This document shows positions 35,162 through 44,694 of a DNA stretch of 46,560 nucleotides, one piece after another. The stretch spans positions 1 through 46,560 of the forward strand of contig CANFOZ010000016.1 in the NCBI GenBank assembly GCA_947448795.1, read 5' to 3'. Source of the DNA: Bacteroidota bacterium. GTDB taxonomy: Bacteria > Bacteroidota > Bacteroidia > AKYH767-A > JAHEYN01. The first letter of the stretch is position 1; each line of letters opens with the position of its first letter. The notes under the pieces were generated by a model. The model ran no database searches. It had not been told where the DNA came from and saw only the letters and a list, made by a program, of their open reading frames with translations. A program made the position numbers and the translations under genes.

Positions 35162-35180
35162 TCGGCGTTAGAGGTCAAAA

Positions 35181-35214
35181 AAAAAACTCCTGGATAACCA
35201 GGAGTTTTTTTTTT
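35181..35214. terminator. Bidirectional terminator between the T9SS protein and HU genes
   Basis: CTCCTGG (35187-35193) pairs with CCAGGAG (35198-35204) with a 4-base loop, flanked by ten As on the left and ten Ts on the right, so it serves both converging genes (stops at 35161 plus and 35230 minus). Confidence 0.92.
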
Positions 35215-35229
35215 GCTTAAAAGCGTGGA

Positions 35230-35505
35230 CTACTTGTTAACAGTCTTAGCAAGATCAGAACCAGCTTTGAATTTAGCTACTTTTTTAGCAGCGATTTTGA
35301 TTGTTTTGCCAGTCTGTGGGTTACGACCATTGCGTGCAGAACGCTTAGTAACGCTCCAGGTACCGAAACCTACGAGAGTAACTTTGTCTCCTTTCTTCAA
35401 AGAAGTAGAGATAGTTGATGTGAACGTGTCAACTGCAGTAGCAGCTTGAGCTTTTGACATTTTGCCTTTTGTAGCAATTGCTTCAATCAGTTCAGTTTTG
35501 TTCAT
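35230..35505 (-). CDS. hup: HU family DNA-binding protein
   Basis: A 91-residue nucleoid protein of normal HU length. MNKTELIEAIATKGKMSKAQA starts the helical dimer part; the beta-arm with its conserved intercalating region is GFGTWSVTKRSARNGRNPQTGKTIKIAA, where NPQTG carries the proline that kinks DNA; the C-terminus is KKVAKFKAGSDLAKTV. It binds and bends DNA without strong sequence choice and shapes the nucleoid. Codon use is biased as in abundant proteins. A good promoter lies upstream and a strong terminator follows, so it is a single-gene transcript. Confidence 0.96.
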   Translation of the reverse strand: MNKTELIEAIATKGKMSKAQAATAVDTFTSTISTSLKKGDKVTLVGFGTWSVTKRSARNGRNPQTGKTIKIAAKKVAKFKAGSDLAKTVNK

Positions 35506-35548
35506 TGTGTAATGTTTTTTTAGTTAGTGAATAAGTTTAATAACAAAT

Positions 35549-35579
35549 CAAATTTAGTGAGGTAAAACAGGTATTGCAA
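35549..35579 (-). promoter_or_regulatory. Promoter of the HU gene
   Basis: On the minus strand TTG (35577-35579) and TAAATTTG (35549-35556, exact TAnnTTTG) are 20 bases apart, giving a leader of about 40 bases before the HU start at 35505. Confidence 0.65.
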
Positions 35580-35604
35580 GATTTTTAAGGACTAGAAACC
35601 CTTA

Positions 35605-35640
35605 TTTATCAACAGCTTTTCTTGTTTGTTTGTTGATAAA
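35605..35640. repeat. Perfect 10-bp inverted repeat upstream of the HU promoter
   Basis: TTTATCAACA (35605-35614) and TGTTGATAAA (35631-35640) are exact reverse complements separated by 16 pyrimidine-rich bases. Each arm contains TTATCAACA, one base away from the DnaA box TTATCCACA. Centre-to-centre spacing of 26 bases is about two and a half helix turns. No T-run follows, so it is not an obvious terminator. It lies about 25 bases upstream of the HU -33 element. The rest of 35641-35783 shows nothing I recognise. Confidence 0.6.
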
Positions 35641-35783
35641 GTGCTTCTGATGCTAGATTAGGGCTAGCAAGGAGAGCCGAAACCCACTAAAAATGGCATT
35701 TTGTTAATAAGAATCAACACAAACTCAATCGGGGCTTATGAATTGCCAAGTTTTAATAAACAAAAAATGCTTGTTGCAATTGT

Positions 35784-36575
35784 CTAAAGAGATCGTGCAT
35801 AGCCGATGCCGATAATCCAGTTGTTTTGAGGATTGATTGGTGTTGTTGAAGAAGAGCCTTTTGTGAGGTTGAAATTGTTCTCAAAGAGATAATAGAATTC
35901 CAGTTCATTCACTTTGTCGGGATGGTAATACAGGCCTGCAAAATAGCGCGACCTATTAAAGTGGTATGCTGGACGAGCATCGAGTTGCGTTAGGAAATAA
36001 TACAGCTCATTTGCGATATAGGGTTGGAATTTAAAATGCCGCTCGTATTTAATGGTGGTTTTTCCGCGTAAATAATATTGCGGGATTTTACCACTTGAAG
36101 AAGATCGCACATCTTTCACTTGCCATTGGATCATTGTCCGGTAATCAAAAGTAAAATCCTTGATTGATTTTTTTAGCGTGCAGGACATATACACCTGATG
36201 ACGCATACTCCAAAAGTCTGTTTTTTGTTTTTTTTCGTTGGCTACATAGGCCAAGGATAGATGTATGAATTTACTCAGCTTGTAGTTAATGCCTGCATCG
36301 AGATAAACAAAGCCAGGCCGACTGAAGTTATTAGTTAGTCGGCCCTCTTCATTGATCCGAAAAAAGGTGTGTTTGGCGATTTTTTTTTCAAGGTAGATGT
36401 TTTGCCAAAAGGAAGCATCGTTAAGGGCCGATGGATTTCTACTGAACGTATTTATTGTGGCTAACAATGGTGTCGAAACCCATAGCAGAGCTATAAAAAA
36501 GAAGGTAAATCGCAAAGCAAAAAGTTTGTTTTTCAGACTGCTTTGAGCTTGTTGAGCCATGTTAAGTTGCATCAT
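35784..36575 (-). CDS. DUF2490 domain protein, second copy in the window
   Basis: The start is taken at 36575, where the ATG overlaps the tsaD stop as TAATG; a longer frame to 36650 would run inside tsaD. That gives 263 residues; an ATG at 36560 is also possible. A signal/membrane segment (FALRFTFFFIALLWVSTPLLA) follows a polar start. The barrel-like body shares the family pattern with the protein at 14801-15499: IQWQVKDVRSSSSGKI, FQPYIANELYYFL, FNRSRYFAGLYYHPDK and ELEFYYLFENNFNL. It should lie in the outer membrane. The function of the family is unknown. Translational coupling to tsaD is likely but need not mean a shared pathway. Confidence 0.83.
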   Translation of the reverse strand: MMQLNMAQQAQSSLKNKLFALRFTFFFIALLWVSTPLLATINTFSRNPSALNDASFWQNIYLEKKIAKHTFFRINEEGRLTNNFSRPGFVYLDAGINYKLSKFIHLSLAYVANEKKQKTDFWSMRHQVYMSCTLKKSIKDFTFDYRTMIQWQVKDVRSSSSGKIPQYYLRGKTTIKYERHFKFQPYIANELYYFLTQLDARPAYHFNRSRYFAGLYYHPDKVNELEFYYLFENNFNLTKGSSSTTPINPQNNWIIGIGYARSL

Positions 36576-37609
36576 TATACAGGATAAAACCCAAAAGGCA
36601 GATTCGCATCGGCCGTGTTTGCATGATTTCCTATGCGTTGAGCATGCCAACTTAAATACCCCGTAACTGCTACCATGGCAGCATTATCGGTAGTGTATTC
36701 ACGGGCGGGAAGGGTGCAGTTCCAACCGTTCTCCATTGCAATGGTTTGCAAGGTTGTTCGCAGGTAAGAGTTGGCTGAAACCCCGCCTGCGATACCGAAG
36801 CAATTGAGGCTTTCTTGCTTCATGGCGAGCTTTAGTTTTTCGGTGAGTATTTTCACGATAGTATGTTGCACTGAAGCGCAGAGATCCGCTAGATTTTCAT
36901 GTATAAAGTTCGGATTCTTTTCCGTTTCACGGCGAAGAAAATTCATGAGTGAGGTTTTTAGTCCGCTGAAACTGAAATTTAGGCCATCAACAGCAGGTAT
37001 AGGAAAGACAAAGGCATGCGAATTGCCTGACTTTGCCAAGGCATCTATCTGTGGTCCCGCAGGATAAGGCAAGCCCATGAGTTTGCCAATTTTGTCGAAC
37101 GCTTCACCGGCAGCATCGTCCAGAGTTTCTCCAAGCAGGTCAAATACAAAAGGAGCTTTTACTTTAATAAGTTGGGTGTGTCCACCAGACACAGTCATAC
37201 AAAGAAAAGGAAAGGGTAATGGGCTTACTTTTTTATCTTGGATAAATAAGGAATGAATATGTGCATGCATGTGGTGCACTTCTATCAAGGGCACATTTAA
37301 AGCAAGGGCCATCGCTTTTGCAAAGGAAGCGCCAACGAGCAATGCGCCGAGAAGTCCAGGTCCGCGGGTATAAGCAATAGCCGTGAGCTGATAAGGGCGC
37401 ACACCTGCTTCATGCAACGCCTGATCGACAACAGGAACAATGTTGCTTTGGTGGGCACGGGAGGCCAATTCAGGCACTACGCCACCGTATTTTATATGCA
37501 CATCTTGTGTGGCTATACGATTGCTGCGTATTTCGCCGTTAATAAGAATAGACGCTGATGTTTCATCACAAGAGGATTCAATCCCAAGCACAATCAGGTC
37601 AGCTTTCAT
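36575..37609 (-). CDS. tsaD: tRNA N6-adenosine threonylcarbamoyltransferase
   Basis: A 344-residue ASKHA-fold enzyme that moves the threonylcarbamoyl group to A37 of tRNAs reading ANN codons, with TsaB and TsaE. The N-terminal LGIESSCDETSASIL, the metal-binding pair H113 and H117 in VHHMHAHIHS, the SGGHTQLI phosphate loop, and GGVSANSYLR and TTDNAAMVA in the C-terminal half are all family hallmarks. Length is normal. It is divergent from tamB with 100 bases between the annotated starts, and followed by the DUF2490 gene with a one-base stop/start overlap. Confidence 0.97.
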   Translation of the reverse strand: MKADLIVLGIESSCDETSASILINGEIRSNRIATQDVHIKYGGVVPELASRAHQSNIVPVVDQALHEAGVRPYQLTAIAYTRGPGLLGALLVGASFAKAMALALNVPLIEVHHMHAHIHSLFIQDKKVSPLPFPFLCMTVSGGHTQLIKVKAPFVFDLLGETLDDAAGEAFDKIGKLMGLPYPAGPQIDALAKSGNSHAFVFPIPAVDGLNFSFSGLKTSLMNFLRRETEKNPNFIHENLADLCASVQHTIVKILTEKLKLAMKQESLNCFGIAGGVSANSYLRTTLQTIAMENGWNCTLPAREYTTDNAAMVAVTGYLSWHAQRIGNHANTADANLPFGFYPV

Positions 37610-37630
37610 CCTTTTTCCTTTGGGTTTTTG

Positions 37631-37638
37631 TACTTTTG
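37631..37638 (+). promoter_or_regulatory. Possible -7 box for tamB
   Basis: TACTTTTG on the plus strand matches TAnnTTTG exactly. Transcription would start near 37645, upstream of the in-frame codons that seem to belong to tamB. No -33 TTG at normal distance. Confidence 0.4.
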
Positions 37639-37666
37639 TTAAAAGCTGGAGTCCTTATTAATCCTT

Positions 37667-37674
37667 CAAAGTTA
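37667..37674 (-). promoter_or_regulatory. Possible -7 box for tsaD
   Basis: Minus-strand TAACTTTG matches TAnnTTTG exactly, 57 bases before the tsaD start. It lies beyond the plus-strand tamB box, so the two divergent transcripts would overlap at their 5' ends. No clear -33 TTG. Confidence 0.35.
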
Positions 37675-37709
37675 TCAAAAAAGTACTGAAAATATGCCTT
37701 GTCGTTCTC

Positions 37710-40700
37710 ATGAGCCTGCTCGTGCTGTGCGCGACGGTATATTTCATGTTGACAACAGCCTATTTTCAAACAAAAATTAGTCATGCTGTAGCGGCATATC
37801 TTTCGAACAAGTTACAGGTTCCTGTTTCTGTTGAAGGGGTTGATGTGGCTCTTTTCGACAAACTCGTTTTGGAAGGGGTTTATATCGCCGATAAACACCA
37901 GGATACCTTGCTTTATATTGGTCGGTTAAAAGTAAGCGTGATAGACTTGCAGTTGAAGCGATCTTTGCTTCAAGTTAATAGCCTTGCTCTTTCAGACGGA
38001 AAGTTTTTTCTTAAACAGTACAAAGCCGAGAAGGATCTTAATTTGCAGTTTTTGATAGATGCCCTCTCCAGCAGCGATACGACCTCATCCAAGCCCTTTC
38101 GAATTAAATGTAAGCATTTACAGTTGTCGAACATGGCCTTTGCTTACCACGACTTCAACGAGCAGCCAATTCAGAAGGGGATGGATTATTTCAACTTGCT
38201 GGTTACTCAAATAAATGGGAGCTTCACAGATGTATCCATGCACCGTGATACAATAGAAGGAAATATCGAGCAATTCGACTGTTTAGATCGTTGTGGTTTT
38301 CGCCTCAAGCGATTTAGTTGCCATGCCGAGGTGTGTTCTAAGAGTGTTCGCTTAAAGGGGTTATGGGTGCAGACCGATTATTCGTTGTTGTTAGGCGATT
38401 ACGCGATGTTATACGAGCACTATCCGGATTTTTTGGAATACATCACCAATGTTCGGATGGAATCGCATATTAAGAAAGGTTTTGTGAGTATGAAGGACAT
38501 TGCTTTTTTCGCTGAGCCACTCTGGGGTATGGATCAGCAGGTTATGGTTTCAGGCGATTTTAATGGAACCGTAGACAATTTTAAAGCAACGCATGCCGTG
38601 ATAGAAGCATTCAGCAAGACGCGCCTCTCTGGCGATTTTAAAATCACTGGCTTGCCTGACATTGACAATACCTTTTTGGACTTAAAAATAGCATCGCTTC
38701 AAACCAACAAACGCAGCATAGAGGAGATTCCTCTGCCAGATAGAGCCTGGATGGATCGTCTGCAGCTGCCATCCAACATCAATGAATTAGGTATGATTCG
38801 TTTCAACGGTCGCTTCACTGGATTCTTAACCGATTTTGTGACCTACGGAACCTTCACTACGAATTTAGGTGTCTTGCAAACAGACATCAACTTAAAATAC
38901 GATGTAAAGAGTCATCAAACTCAATACAGTGGTAAACTTTCAAGCCCAAGTTTTGGACTTGGCCATTTCCTCGGGAGCGATAAATATCTTGGCAATATTG
39001 CCTTCACCACAGACATTCAAGGAAAGGGCTTGGCTCGCTCCGAGGTGAATGCCAAGGTGGATGGCGCCATATCGGAAATCAATTTCAATGGCTATGCATA
39101 CCACGACCTTTTGGTTAGTGGTGCTATTGCCCAAGGCCTGTTTGAAGGGCATCTAAAAGTGAACGACGCGAATTTAGCGTTGGACTTCAATGGAACGATT
39201 GATTTGAGTCAGAAGGAGCCAATTTTTGATTTTAACGCGGATATCAAAAAAGCCAATCTGCACACCATTCATTTTATTAATCGCGACCCTTCAGCAACAT
39301 TATCTACGGAGCTATCGAGCCATTTCTCAGGCGATCGCATTGATGATTTGGTGGGCACGATAAGTTTGAACAATATCAACTATACCGAAGCGAGTCATTC
39401 ATATTCGTATAAGCGTGTGGAGTTAATGGCTTCTCGAACCAATGATCAGCATGTGTTGCAACTGCGCTCTGATCTTGCGGATGCTAATTTGCAAGGCGTA
39501 TTCAGTGTAAGTAATTTACCACATGCTATTCAAGATATGATTGCTCGCATGCTGCCTTCGCTGAAACATACTGCCGAGGAAGAGAAAGTAGCTGAGGTGC
39601 ATCAAAAGCAGCAGTTTACGTTTGATTTAAAGCTGAAGGATACACAAGCTATAACCACCTTGTTTATTCCGGAGATAGCAGCGGCACCTGGTTCGTTTGT
39701 AGAGGGTGATTTCAATGCTCAGGCTTCTACCTTCGGTCTGCGCATTCAAGCTCCACATCTTTCCTTATATGGATTTGAATTCTCGAATTTCAAAGCCTCG
39801 GGCAATGCCCAAGATCGCGTTTTTAATTTTCATTCGGAAAGCAATAAACTAGGATTAAATGATGCATTGCAGGCTGAGCAGTTTGATTTAGAAGCCAAGG
39901 TGGCGGCCGACACACTTGGTTTTAGATTGCGGCTTGCCAACACCGACTCATCCCATCACCACGCCGATCTGAATGGCATCTTTGTTTTTCAAGAGCATCA
40001 ACTGAATTTACATATTTCTCCATCTGAGCTGGTCATCAATGATCAGCCATGGTTAATAAGTGATGGCAATCAATTCGTTTTGGATAGCACCTCCCTTCGT
40101 GTCGATCAGTTTGCCTTGCGCAACGGTGAGCAAGAGCTTCGTATTAATGGTTCTCTGGGCATGAACGAGCAAACGCCTATGGAGTCGAATAAATTAACAG
40201 CCGATGTTACGCGATTTGACCTTCATAGTCTCGATTGGATTCTCAATCCATTAGGGGTTAACCTTGGAGGTGCAGTGAATGGTTCTGCCTTGTTAACAGG
40301 ATATATTGCGAAGCCGGGCTTCAGTTCGAACATGGCCATACATCCTTTTGCTTTTAATGGCGACACGCTTGGTGATGCCATTATCGGATCGGCCTATACC
40401 TTTGGCCAAAACTTTCTTTCCATACTAACAACCATCGGTAAAGAAAATGTGAAAACGATTCAAGCCGATGGCAAATATTGGATGGACAAACCAGGGCAGG
40501 AGTTGGATTTGCAAGTAGATTTTCAAAAGACCTACCTTCAAAAGTTCGCGCGTTACTTTAATGATTTCGCAAAGGATTTAAAAGGAATCGCTTCCGGCTC
40601 TCTGCATCTTGGCGGCAGTTTTTCGGCCTTAGAGGTAACAGGTTCGGTGTTTCTTCAGAAGACAAGTTTTGGTGTTGAGTATTTAAATACGGCCTATAAC

Positions 40701-42155
40701 TTTTCAGACACCATCAAGTTTAGTAAGAATGCAATTCTTTTTAATAAAATAAAACTGAACGATAAATTTGGCAACACGGCATTGGTGTCGGGTAGTTTAA
40801 AACACCATCATTTTGAGGATTTTGTGTTTGATGTTACGATGGAGCCAACTCGGTTTCAGTGCTTAAATACAGGAGCTTCGATGAACAGTATGTATTATGG
40901 CAACGCCATTGCTTCAGGATTGATTACCGTTACAGGACCGTTAGATACGATGGTCATGAATGTGAATTTGCACTCAGAGAAGGGGACGAAAGTGTATATT
41001 CCATTGGCTAATCCTGAAGAAGTTAGTCAGCACAACTTCATCAGCTTTGTGGTGCACGACACCCTTTCGGAAAAGAAAGGATTCTATCGCGAAGAGCTTG
41101 CAGGACTGCAGCTTAACATGGAGCTTGAGGTTACACCAGATGCCGAGGTGCAGATTATTTTTGATTCCAAGATTGGCGATGTAATCAAAGGCAAAGGAAC
41201 CGGGAACCTGAAGATGGAGGTAAGTCCAACAGGCGATTTTAAGATGTTCGGCGATTATGTGATTGAGGAAGGTGAATACCTTTTTACGCTTCAGAATATT
41301 TTAAATAAAAAGTTCATCATCGAAAAAGGTGGCACCGTAAGCTGGACGGGCGATCCACTGGATGCCGAAGTAAATATGGATGCCGTCTATAAGCTTCGAG
41401 CATCTCTAACCAACATGCTTCCTGATGAGTCAGAGCTTGCTTCTGTGAGTAAGGTAAGAGCTGTCGAATGCAAGATGCGCATGACAAATAAATTAATGAA
41501 TCCAACCATTAATTTTGACATACAGTTACCTGGACTTGAGATAGAAGACGCACACGTGTCGGATCGTTTCAAATCATACACCACCGCTGTCGAGGAGAAA
41601 ACACGGCAGGTGATGAGTCTGCTCGTACTGCGTCAGTTTCAGCGTCCGCCCGAGCTTGCTGATTTCGGATCTGCAGCAGGTGCCACAGGAAGTGTTTATG
41701 GGGCAACAACCACTGAGTTCCTTTCTAATCAGCTCAACAATTGGGTTTCGCAAGTATCGAATAAGTTTGATCTAGGAGTAAAAGTAGGCGAGGAGCAAGT
41801 GGGCGCCTCTGTTGGCAAACGTTTTTTCAACGACCGTGTTATTGTGGATGGATCGGTGAGTTACAACAACCAAAACTCTATGGCTACAAGCAACGCCTTG
41901 GTAGGTGATGTGAATGTTGAAGCGAAATTGAATAAATCGGGTAAATGGCGTGCGAAGTATTTTTATAAATCAAACAGTGCTGCCATCACCGAAAACGATA
42001 ACTCACGCCAAGGTGCTGGCTTGGTGTATAAAACAGAGTTCGACAACCTGCAAGAGTTGCGTGTACGCAATAGATTGCAAAAGATGACGCGCAAATTGCT
42101 CAAGGGAAATAAGATTGCTCCAAGCGAAGGAGAAGCGCCGCTACCGAAAGAGTAG
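37710..42155 (+). CDS. tamB: Translocation/assembly module TamB-type protein (DUF490), inner-membrane anchored
   Basis: At least 1481 residues. An N-terminal membrane helix is followed by the TamB/AsmA-like start (AAYLSNKLQVPVSVEGVDVALFDKLVLEGVYIADKHQDTLLYIG, read in parts), a very long run of short beta segments predicted to form a periplasmic groove, and the C-terminal TamB domain at about 1080-1440 (KGTGNLKMEVSPTGDFKMFGDYVIEEGEYLF; NPTINFDIQLPGLEI). TamB-type proteins are thought to carry lipids or help barrel assembly between the membranes. Codons upstream of the first ATG, back to about 37665, keep reading as a basic plus hydrophobic N-terminus (KVIKKVLKICLVVL), so the true start may be a rare codon such as CTG at 37686. 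It stops one base before the convergent ribBA end. Confidence 0.93.
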   Translation: MSLLVLCATVYFMLTTAYFQTKISHAVAAYLSNKLQVPVSVEGVDVALFDKLVLEGVYIADKHQDTLLYIGRLKVSVIDLQLKRSLLQVNSLALSDGKFFLKQYKAEKDLNLQFLIDALSSSDTTSSKPFRIKCKHLQLSNMAFAYHDFNEQPIQKGMDYFNLLVTQINGSFTDVSMHRDTIEGNIEQFDCLDRCGFRLKRFSCHAEVCSKSVRLKGLWVQTDYSLLLGDYAMLYEHYPDFLEYITNVRMESHIKKGFVSMKDIAFFAEPLWGMDQQVMVSGDFNGTVDNFKATHAVIEAFSKTRLSGDFKITGLPDIDNTFLDLKIASLQTNKRSIEEIPLPDRAWMDRLQLPSNINELGMIRFNGRFTGFLTDFVTYGTFTTNLGVLQTDINLKYDVKSHQTQYSGKLSSPSFGLGHFLGSDKYLGNIAFTTDIQGKGLARSEVNAKVDGAISEINFNGYAYHDLLVSGAIAQGLFEGHLKVNDANLALDFNGTIDLSQKEPIFDFNADIKKANLHTIHFINRDPSATLSTELSSHFSGDRIDDLVGTISLNNINYTEASHSYSYKRVELMASRTNDQHVLQLRSDLADANLQGVFSVSNLPHAIQDMIARMLPSLKHTAEEEKVAEVHQKQQFTFDLKLKDTQAITTLFIPEIAAAPGSFVEGDFNAQASTFGLRIQAPHLSLYGFEFSNFKASGNAQDRVFNFHSESNKLGLNDALQAEQFDLEAKVAADTLGFRLRLANTDSSHHHADLNGIFVFQEHQLNLHISPSELVINDQPWLISDGNQFVLDSTSLRVDQFALRNGEQELRINGSLGMNEQTPMESNKLTADVTRFDLHSLDWILNPLGVNLGGAVNGSALLTGYIAKPGFSSNMAIHPFAFNGDTLGDAIIGSAYTFGQNFLSILTTIGKENVKTIQADGKYWMDKPGQELDLQVDFQKTYLQKFARYFNDFAKDLKGIASGSLHLGGSFSALEVTGSVFLQKTSFGVEYLNTAYNFSDTIKFSKNAILFNKIKLNDKFGNTALVSGSLKHHHFEDFVFDVTMEPTRFQCLNTGASMNSMYYGNAIASGLITVTGPLDTMVMNVNLHSEKGTKVYIPLANPEEVSQHNFISFVVHDTLSEKKGFYREELAGLQLNMELEVTPDAEVQIIFDSKIGDVIKGKGTGNLKMEVSPTGDFKMFGDYVIEEGEYLFTLQNILNKKFIIEKGGTVSWTGDPLDAEVNMDAVYKLRASLTNMLPDESELASVSKVRAVECKMRMTNKLMNPTINFDIQLPGLEIEDAHVSDRFKSYTTAVEEKTRQVMSLLVLRQFQRPPELADFGSAAGATGSVYGATTTEFLSNQLNNWVSQVSNKFDLGVKVGEEQVGASVGKRFFNDRVIVDGSVSYNNQNSMATSNALVGDVNVEAKLNKSGKWRAKYFYKSNSAAITENDNSRQGAGLVYKTEFDNLQELRVRNRLQKMTRKLLKGNKIAPSEGEAPLPKE

Positions 42156-42156
42156 C

Positions 42157-43380
42157 TTAGTCTTCTAAACGCAAAGAGTGACCGAGTTTGTCGCGCTTAG
42201 ACATCAGGTACTTAAGGTTGTGCGCGTTCGACTTTATTTCGATTGGAATATTTTCGACAATTTCTAAGCCATACCCAACTAGACCAGCTCTTTTTGTTGG
42301 GTTATTGGTCATTAAACGCATTTTTACAACACCGAGGTCGCGTAGTATTTGAGCGCCCACACCATAGTCGCGTTGATCGCTCTTGAAGCCGAGTTCCAGA
42401 TTGGCTTCCACCGTATCGCGTCCTTCTTCTTGTAGCTTATACGCCTTAAGTTTGTTCATCAGCCCGATGCCACGTCCTTCTTGGTTAATGTATAGGATGA
42501 CGCCTTTGCCTTCCTTCTCGATGCGAGCCATTGCAGTGTGCAACTGTGGTCCACAGTCGCAACGACAAGAGCCAAACACATCGCCGGTAAGACACGATGA
42601 ATGAACGCGTACATAAATCGGTTCATCTTCCTTCCATTCGCCTTTCACCAAGGCGAGATGCTCCTCCCCAGTATTTGTTTGACGATATGCATGAAGCTTG
42701 AAATCGCCGAATTCTGTTGGAAGGTTTACGATCACTTGTTTCTGAACAAGCGATTCGGTGCGAAGTCGAAAGGAGATCAAATCTTCTATGCTGATGATCT
42801 TCAACTTGAATTTTTCTGCAATAATCAAGAGCTCAGGAAGTCGTGCCATCGTGCCGTCTTCGTTCATTATCTCCACCAATGCGCCAGCAGGTTCCATGCC
42901 CGCCAAACGAGCCAAGTCTACAGTGGCTTCGGTATGGCCAGCTCGTTTTAGCACGCCACCTTCCACTGCTTTAAGCGGAAAGATGTGGCCCGGACGACCT
43001 AAGTCAGATGCTTTAATAGCAGGATCAATAAGGGCTTTCACTGTTTTTGAACGATCGCTTGCGGAAATGCCCGATGAACAGCCGTGACCAAGTAAGTCAA
43101 CAGATACGGTGAAGCGGGTTTCCATGAAGGATGTGTTTTTATTCACCATCATATCCAGCTGCAGTTCTTCGCAACGTTGCGTAGTAACGGCAGCACAAAT
43201 CAAGCCGCGGCCATGGGTAGCCATGAAGTTGATTACTTCGGGAGTCACATTTCTTGCAGCAGTTATAAAGTCGCCTTCGTTTTCTCTGTCTGCATCATCA
43301 ACAACAATGATTACTTTGCCATCGCGAAGATCTTGCAGAGCTTCTTCGATTGTGTTTAAAGCGTATTCGTTTTTCGACAT
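42157..43380 (-). CDS. ribBA: Bifunctional 3,4-dihydroxy-2-butanone-4-phosphate synthase / GTP cyclohydrolase II
   Basis: The ATG at 43380 ([15 protein letters not shown]) is chosen, since a frame extension to 43437 has a Lys-rich tail, begins at TTG and would start inside the promoter. In 407 residues, the RibB half (about 1-205) has [11 protein letters not shown] and [10 protein letters not shown] and makes the four-carbon unit from ribulose 5-phosphate; the RibA half (about 210-400) has the zinc cysteines in [20 protein letters not shown], then [11 protein letters not shown] and [12 protein letters not shown], and opens GTP. Both start riboflavin synthesis. No FMN riboswitch is seen: the leader is too short. 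It has its own -7 box but follows aroA on the same strand. Confidence 0.97.
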   Translation of the reverse strand: MSKNEYALNTIEEALQDLRDGKVIIVVDDADRENEGDFITAARNVTPEVINFMATHGRGLICAAVTTQRCEELQLDMMVNKNTSFMETRFTVSVDLLGHGCSSGISASDRSKTVKALIDPAIKASDLGRPGHIFPLKAVEGGVLKRAGHTEATVDLARLAGMEPAGALVEIMNEDGTMARLPELLIIAEKFKLKIISIEDLISFRLRTESLVQKQVIVNLPTEFGDFKLHAYRQTNTGEEHLALVKGEWKEDEPIYVRVHSSCLTGDVFGSCRCDCGPQLHTAMARIEKEGKGVILYINQEGRGIGLMNKLKAYKLQEEGRDTVEANLELGFKSDQRDYGVGAQILRDLGVVKMRLMTNNPTKRAGLVGYGLEIVENIPIEIKSNAHNLKYLMSKRDKLGHSLRLED

Positions 43381-43434
43381 GGTATTCTGTGTTTTGGTCT
43401 TTTTTTTACGCCTTTTAGACGTTAAAAAGGAATG

Positions 43435-43442
43435 CAAAGGTA
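43435..43442 (-). promoter_or_regulatory. Possible -7 box for ribBA
   Basis: Minus-strand TACCTTTG (followed by CATTCC) matches TAnnTTTG exactly, 54 bases before the ribBA start and just downstream of the aroA coding end. The -33 position falls in the aroA 3' end and shows no TTG. Confidence 0.45.
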
Positions 43443-43445
43443 CGA

Positions 43446-44687
43446 TTAATCAGCGAATGGGTAGCTGAAGCCGAGTTTGCTAAGATCGTCCCAATAATTT
43501 GGGTAGGATTTTTTTACGACTTCTGGGTTTTGAATAGATAGCTTACTAAAGCGCAAAGCAAGCGGCGCAAAGGCCATAGCTAAGCGATGGTCATCGTGTG
43601 TGTTAAACGTGATGGATGCATTGGGCAATGTACCTTTCCTATGATTTATAAAGACACTGTCATCGTTAACTATAAAGCTGCAAACACCCGTCTTTTCAAG
43701 CTCTAATGCAAGAGCGACGGCTCTATCTGATTCTTTTATTTTTAAATTAGAGGTGCCCGTAAAGCTAGCCGAGACGCCTAATCCAACACATGTCGCGAAC
43801 AATGCCGGCGCTAAATCAGGGCAGTCGCGAAGATCGCATGCAAAGGCCGAGATACTGTCTCTTTGGCCTTTTTTGATTCGAACTCCTTCTTCACTGAATT
43901 CGCTTTCAACCCCAAAATGCTGCATGAGGTTTGCAATGCGTGAGTCGCCTTGTTTTGTATCTTGGCTCAAGCCCTCAATAAAAATATCGGCTGTTTCAGA
44001 CAAGGCTGCTAGTTCGTAATAGTAGGATGCAGCGCTCCAGTCAGATTCGATGGTCAAATTCACACTGCGATATGCTCCCGCAGGAATGCTGACGCAATCG
44101 TTCGTTAAGTGCACAACTGCTCCGAATGTTTGCATCAGGTTAGCCGTCATTTCTAAATAAGCGTAGGAATTTGGCTTTGTAGGGAAGCGAATTTCTAATC
44201 CATCGGGCAAGGTTGGTCCAAGCATCATCAAGGCGGAGGCGAATTGACTACTTAAATTAGCATCTAGCTCAATGCTGCCACCTCTCAGTTTCTTGCCCTT
44301 GATTTGTAGGGGAGGAAAACCGCGCTGCTCGGTGTATTGGATGTCAGCACCCAGGTGCAACAAGGCATCAACTAAAGGGCCGATGGGTCTTTTTTTCATG
44401 CGCTCGCTCCCCGTCAAAAGCCATTGGCCCGGTCGCGTGCTTAACAAGGCCGCAAGAAAGCGAAAGGCTGTGCCGCAATTTTGGGTGTGAAGTGTGCTGT
44501 GCGGATGCTCTTCAAGCTGAGTCAGCAAGCTTTTTAAAAGCTGGGTATCGTCGGCTTCTGACAGCCGATGCAACACGCTCGGCTTCCCTGAAAGTGCCTC
44601 CAGTATAAGCGCTCTGTTGCTTATGCTTTTAGAGCTAACAAGTTGCAAACGACCTTGAATTGTATCGACTGGTGCAAAAATATGCAT
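43446..44687 (-). CDS. aroA: 3-phosphoshikimate 1-carboxyvinyltransferase (EPSP synthase)
   Basis: A 413-residue enzyme that joins phosphoenolpyruvate to shikimate 3-phosphate in the chorismate pathway. Family signposts: [14 protein letters not shown] near the N-terminus, the PEP-site motif in [14 protein letters not shown] (where most enzymes have NAGTA/TxR, so here Ala is replaced by Cys), [30 protein letters not shown]-equivalent [11 protein letters not shown], and [16 protein letters not shown] near the end. Length is a little short of the usual 425-440 but both domains look complete. It follows aroB by seven bases, so the two chorismate enzymes are co-transcribed. Confidence 0.95.
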   Translation of the reverse strand: MHIFAPVDTIQGRLQLVSSKSISNRALILEALSGKPSVLHRLSEADDTQLLKSLLTQLEEHPHSTLHTQNCGTAFRFLAALLSTRPGQWLLTGSERMKKRPIGPLVDALLHLGADIQYTEQRGFPPLQIKGKKLRGGSIELDANLSSQFASALMMLGPTLPDGLEIRFPTKPNSYAYLEMTANLMQTFGAVVHLTNDCVSIPAGAYRSVNLTIESDWSAASYYYELAALSETADIFIEGLSQDTKQGDSRIANLMQHFGVESEFSEEGVRIKKGQRDSISAFACDLRDCPDLAPALFATCVGLGVSASFTGTSNLKIKESDRAVALALELEKTGVCSFIVNDDSVFINHRKGTLPNASITFNTHDDHRLAMAFAPLALRFSKLSIQNPEVVKKSYPNYWDDLSKLGFSYPFAD

Positions 44688-44694
44688 GATGCGA

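Noticed and set aside
36575-36650. N-terminal extension of the second DUF2490 protein
   Set aside because: It would overlap tsaD by 76 bases and encode a Cys/basic-rich segment unlike a signal peptide; the TAATG start is better.
42157-43437. FMN riboswitch before ribBA
   Set aside because: Only about 60 bases separate the start from aroA and no conserved FMN-element stems are seen.
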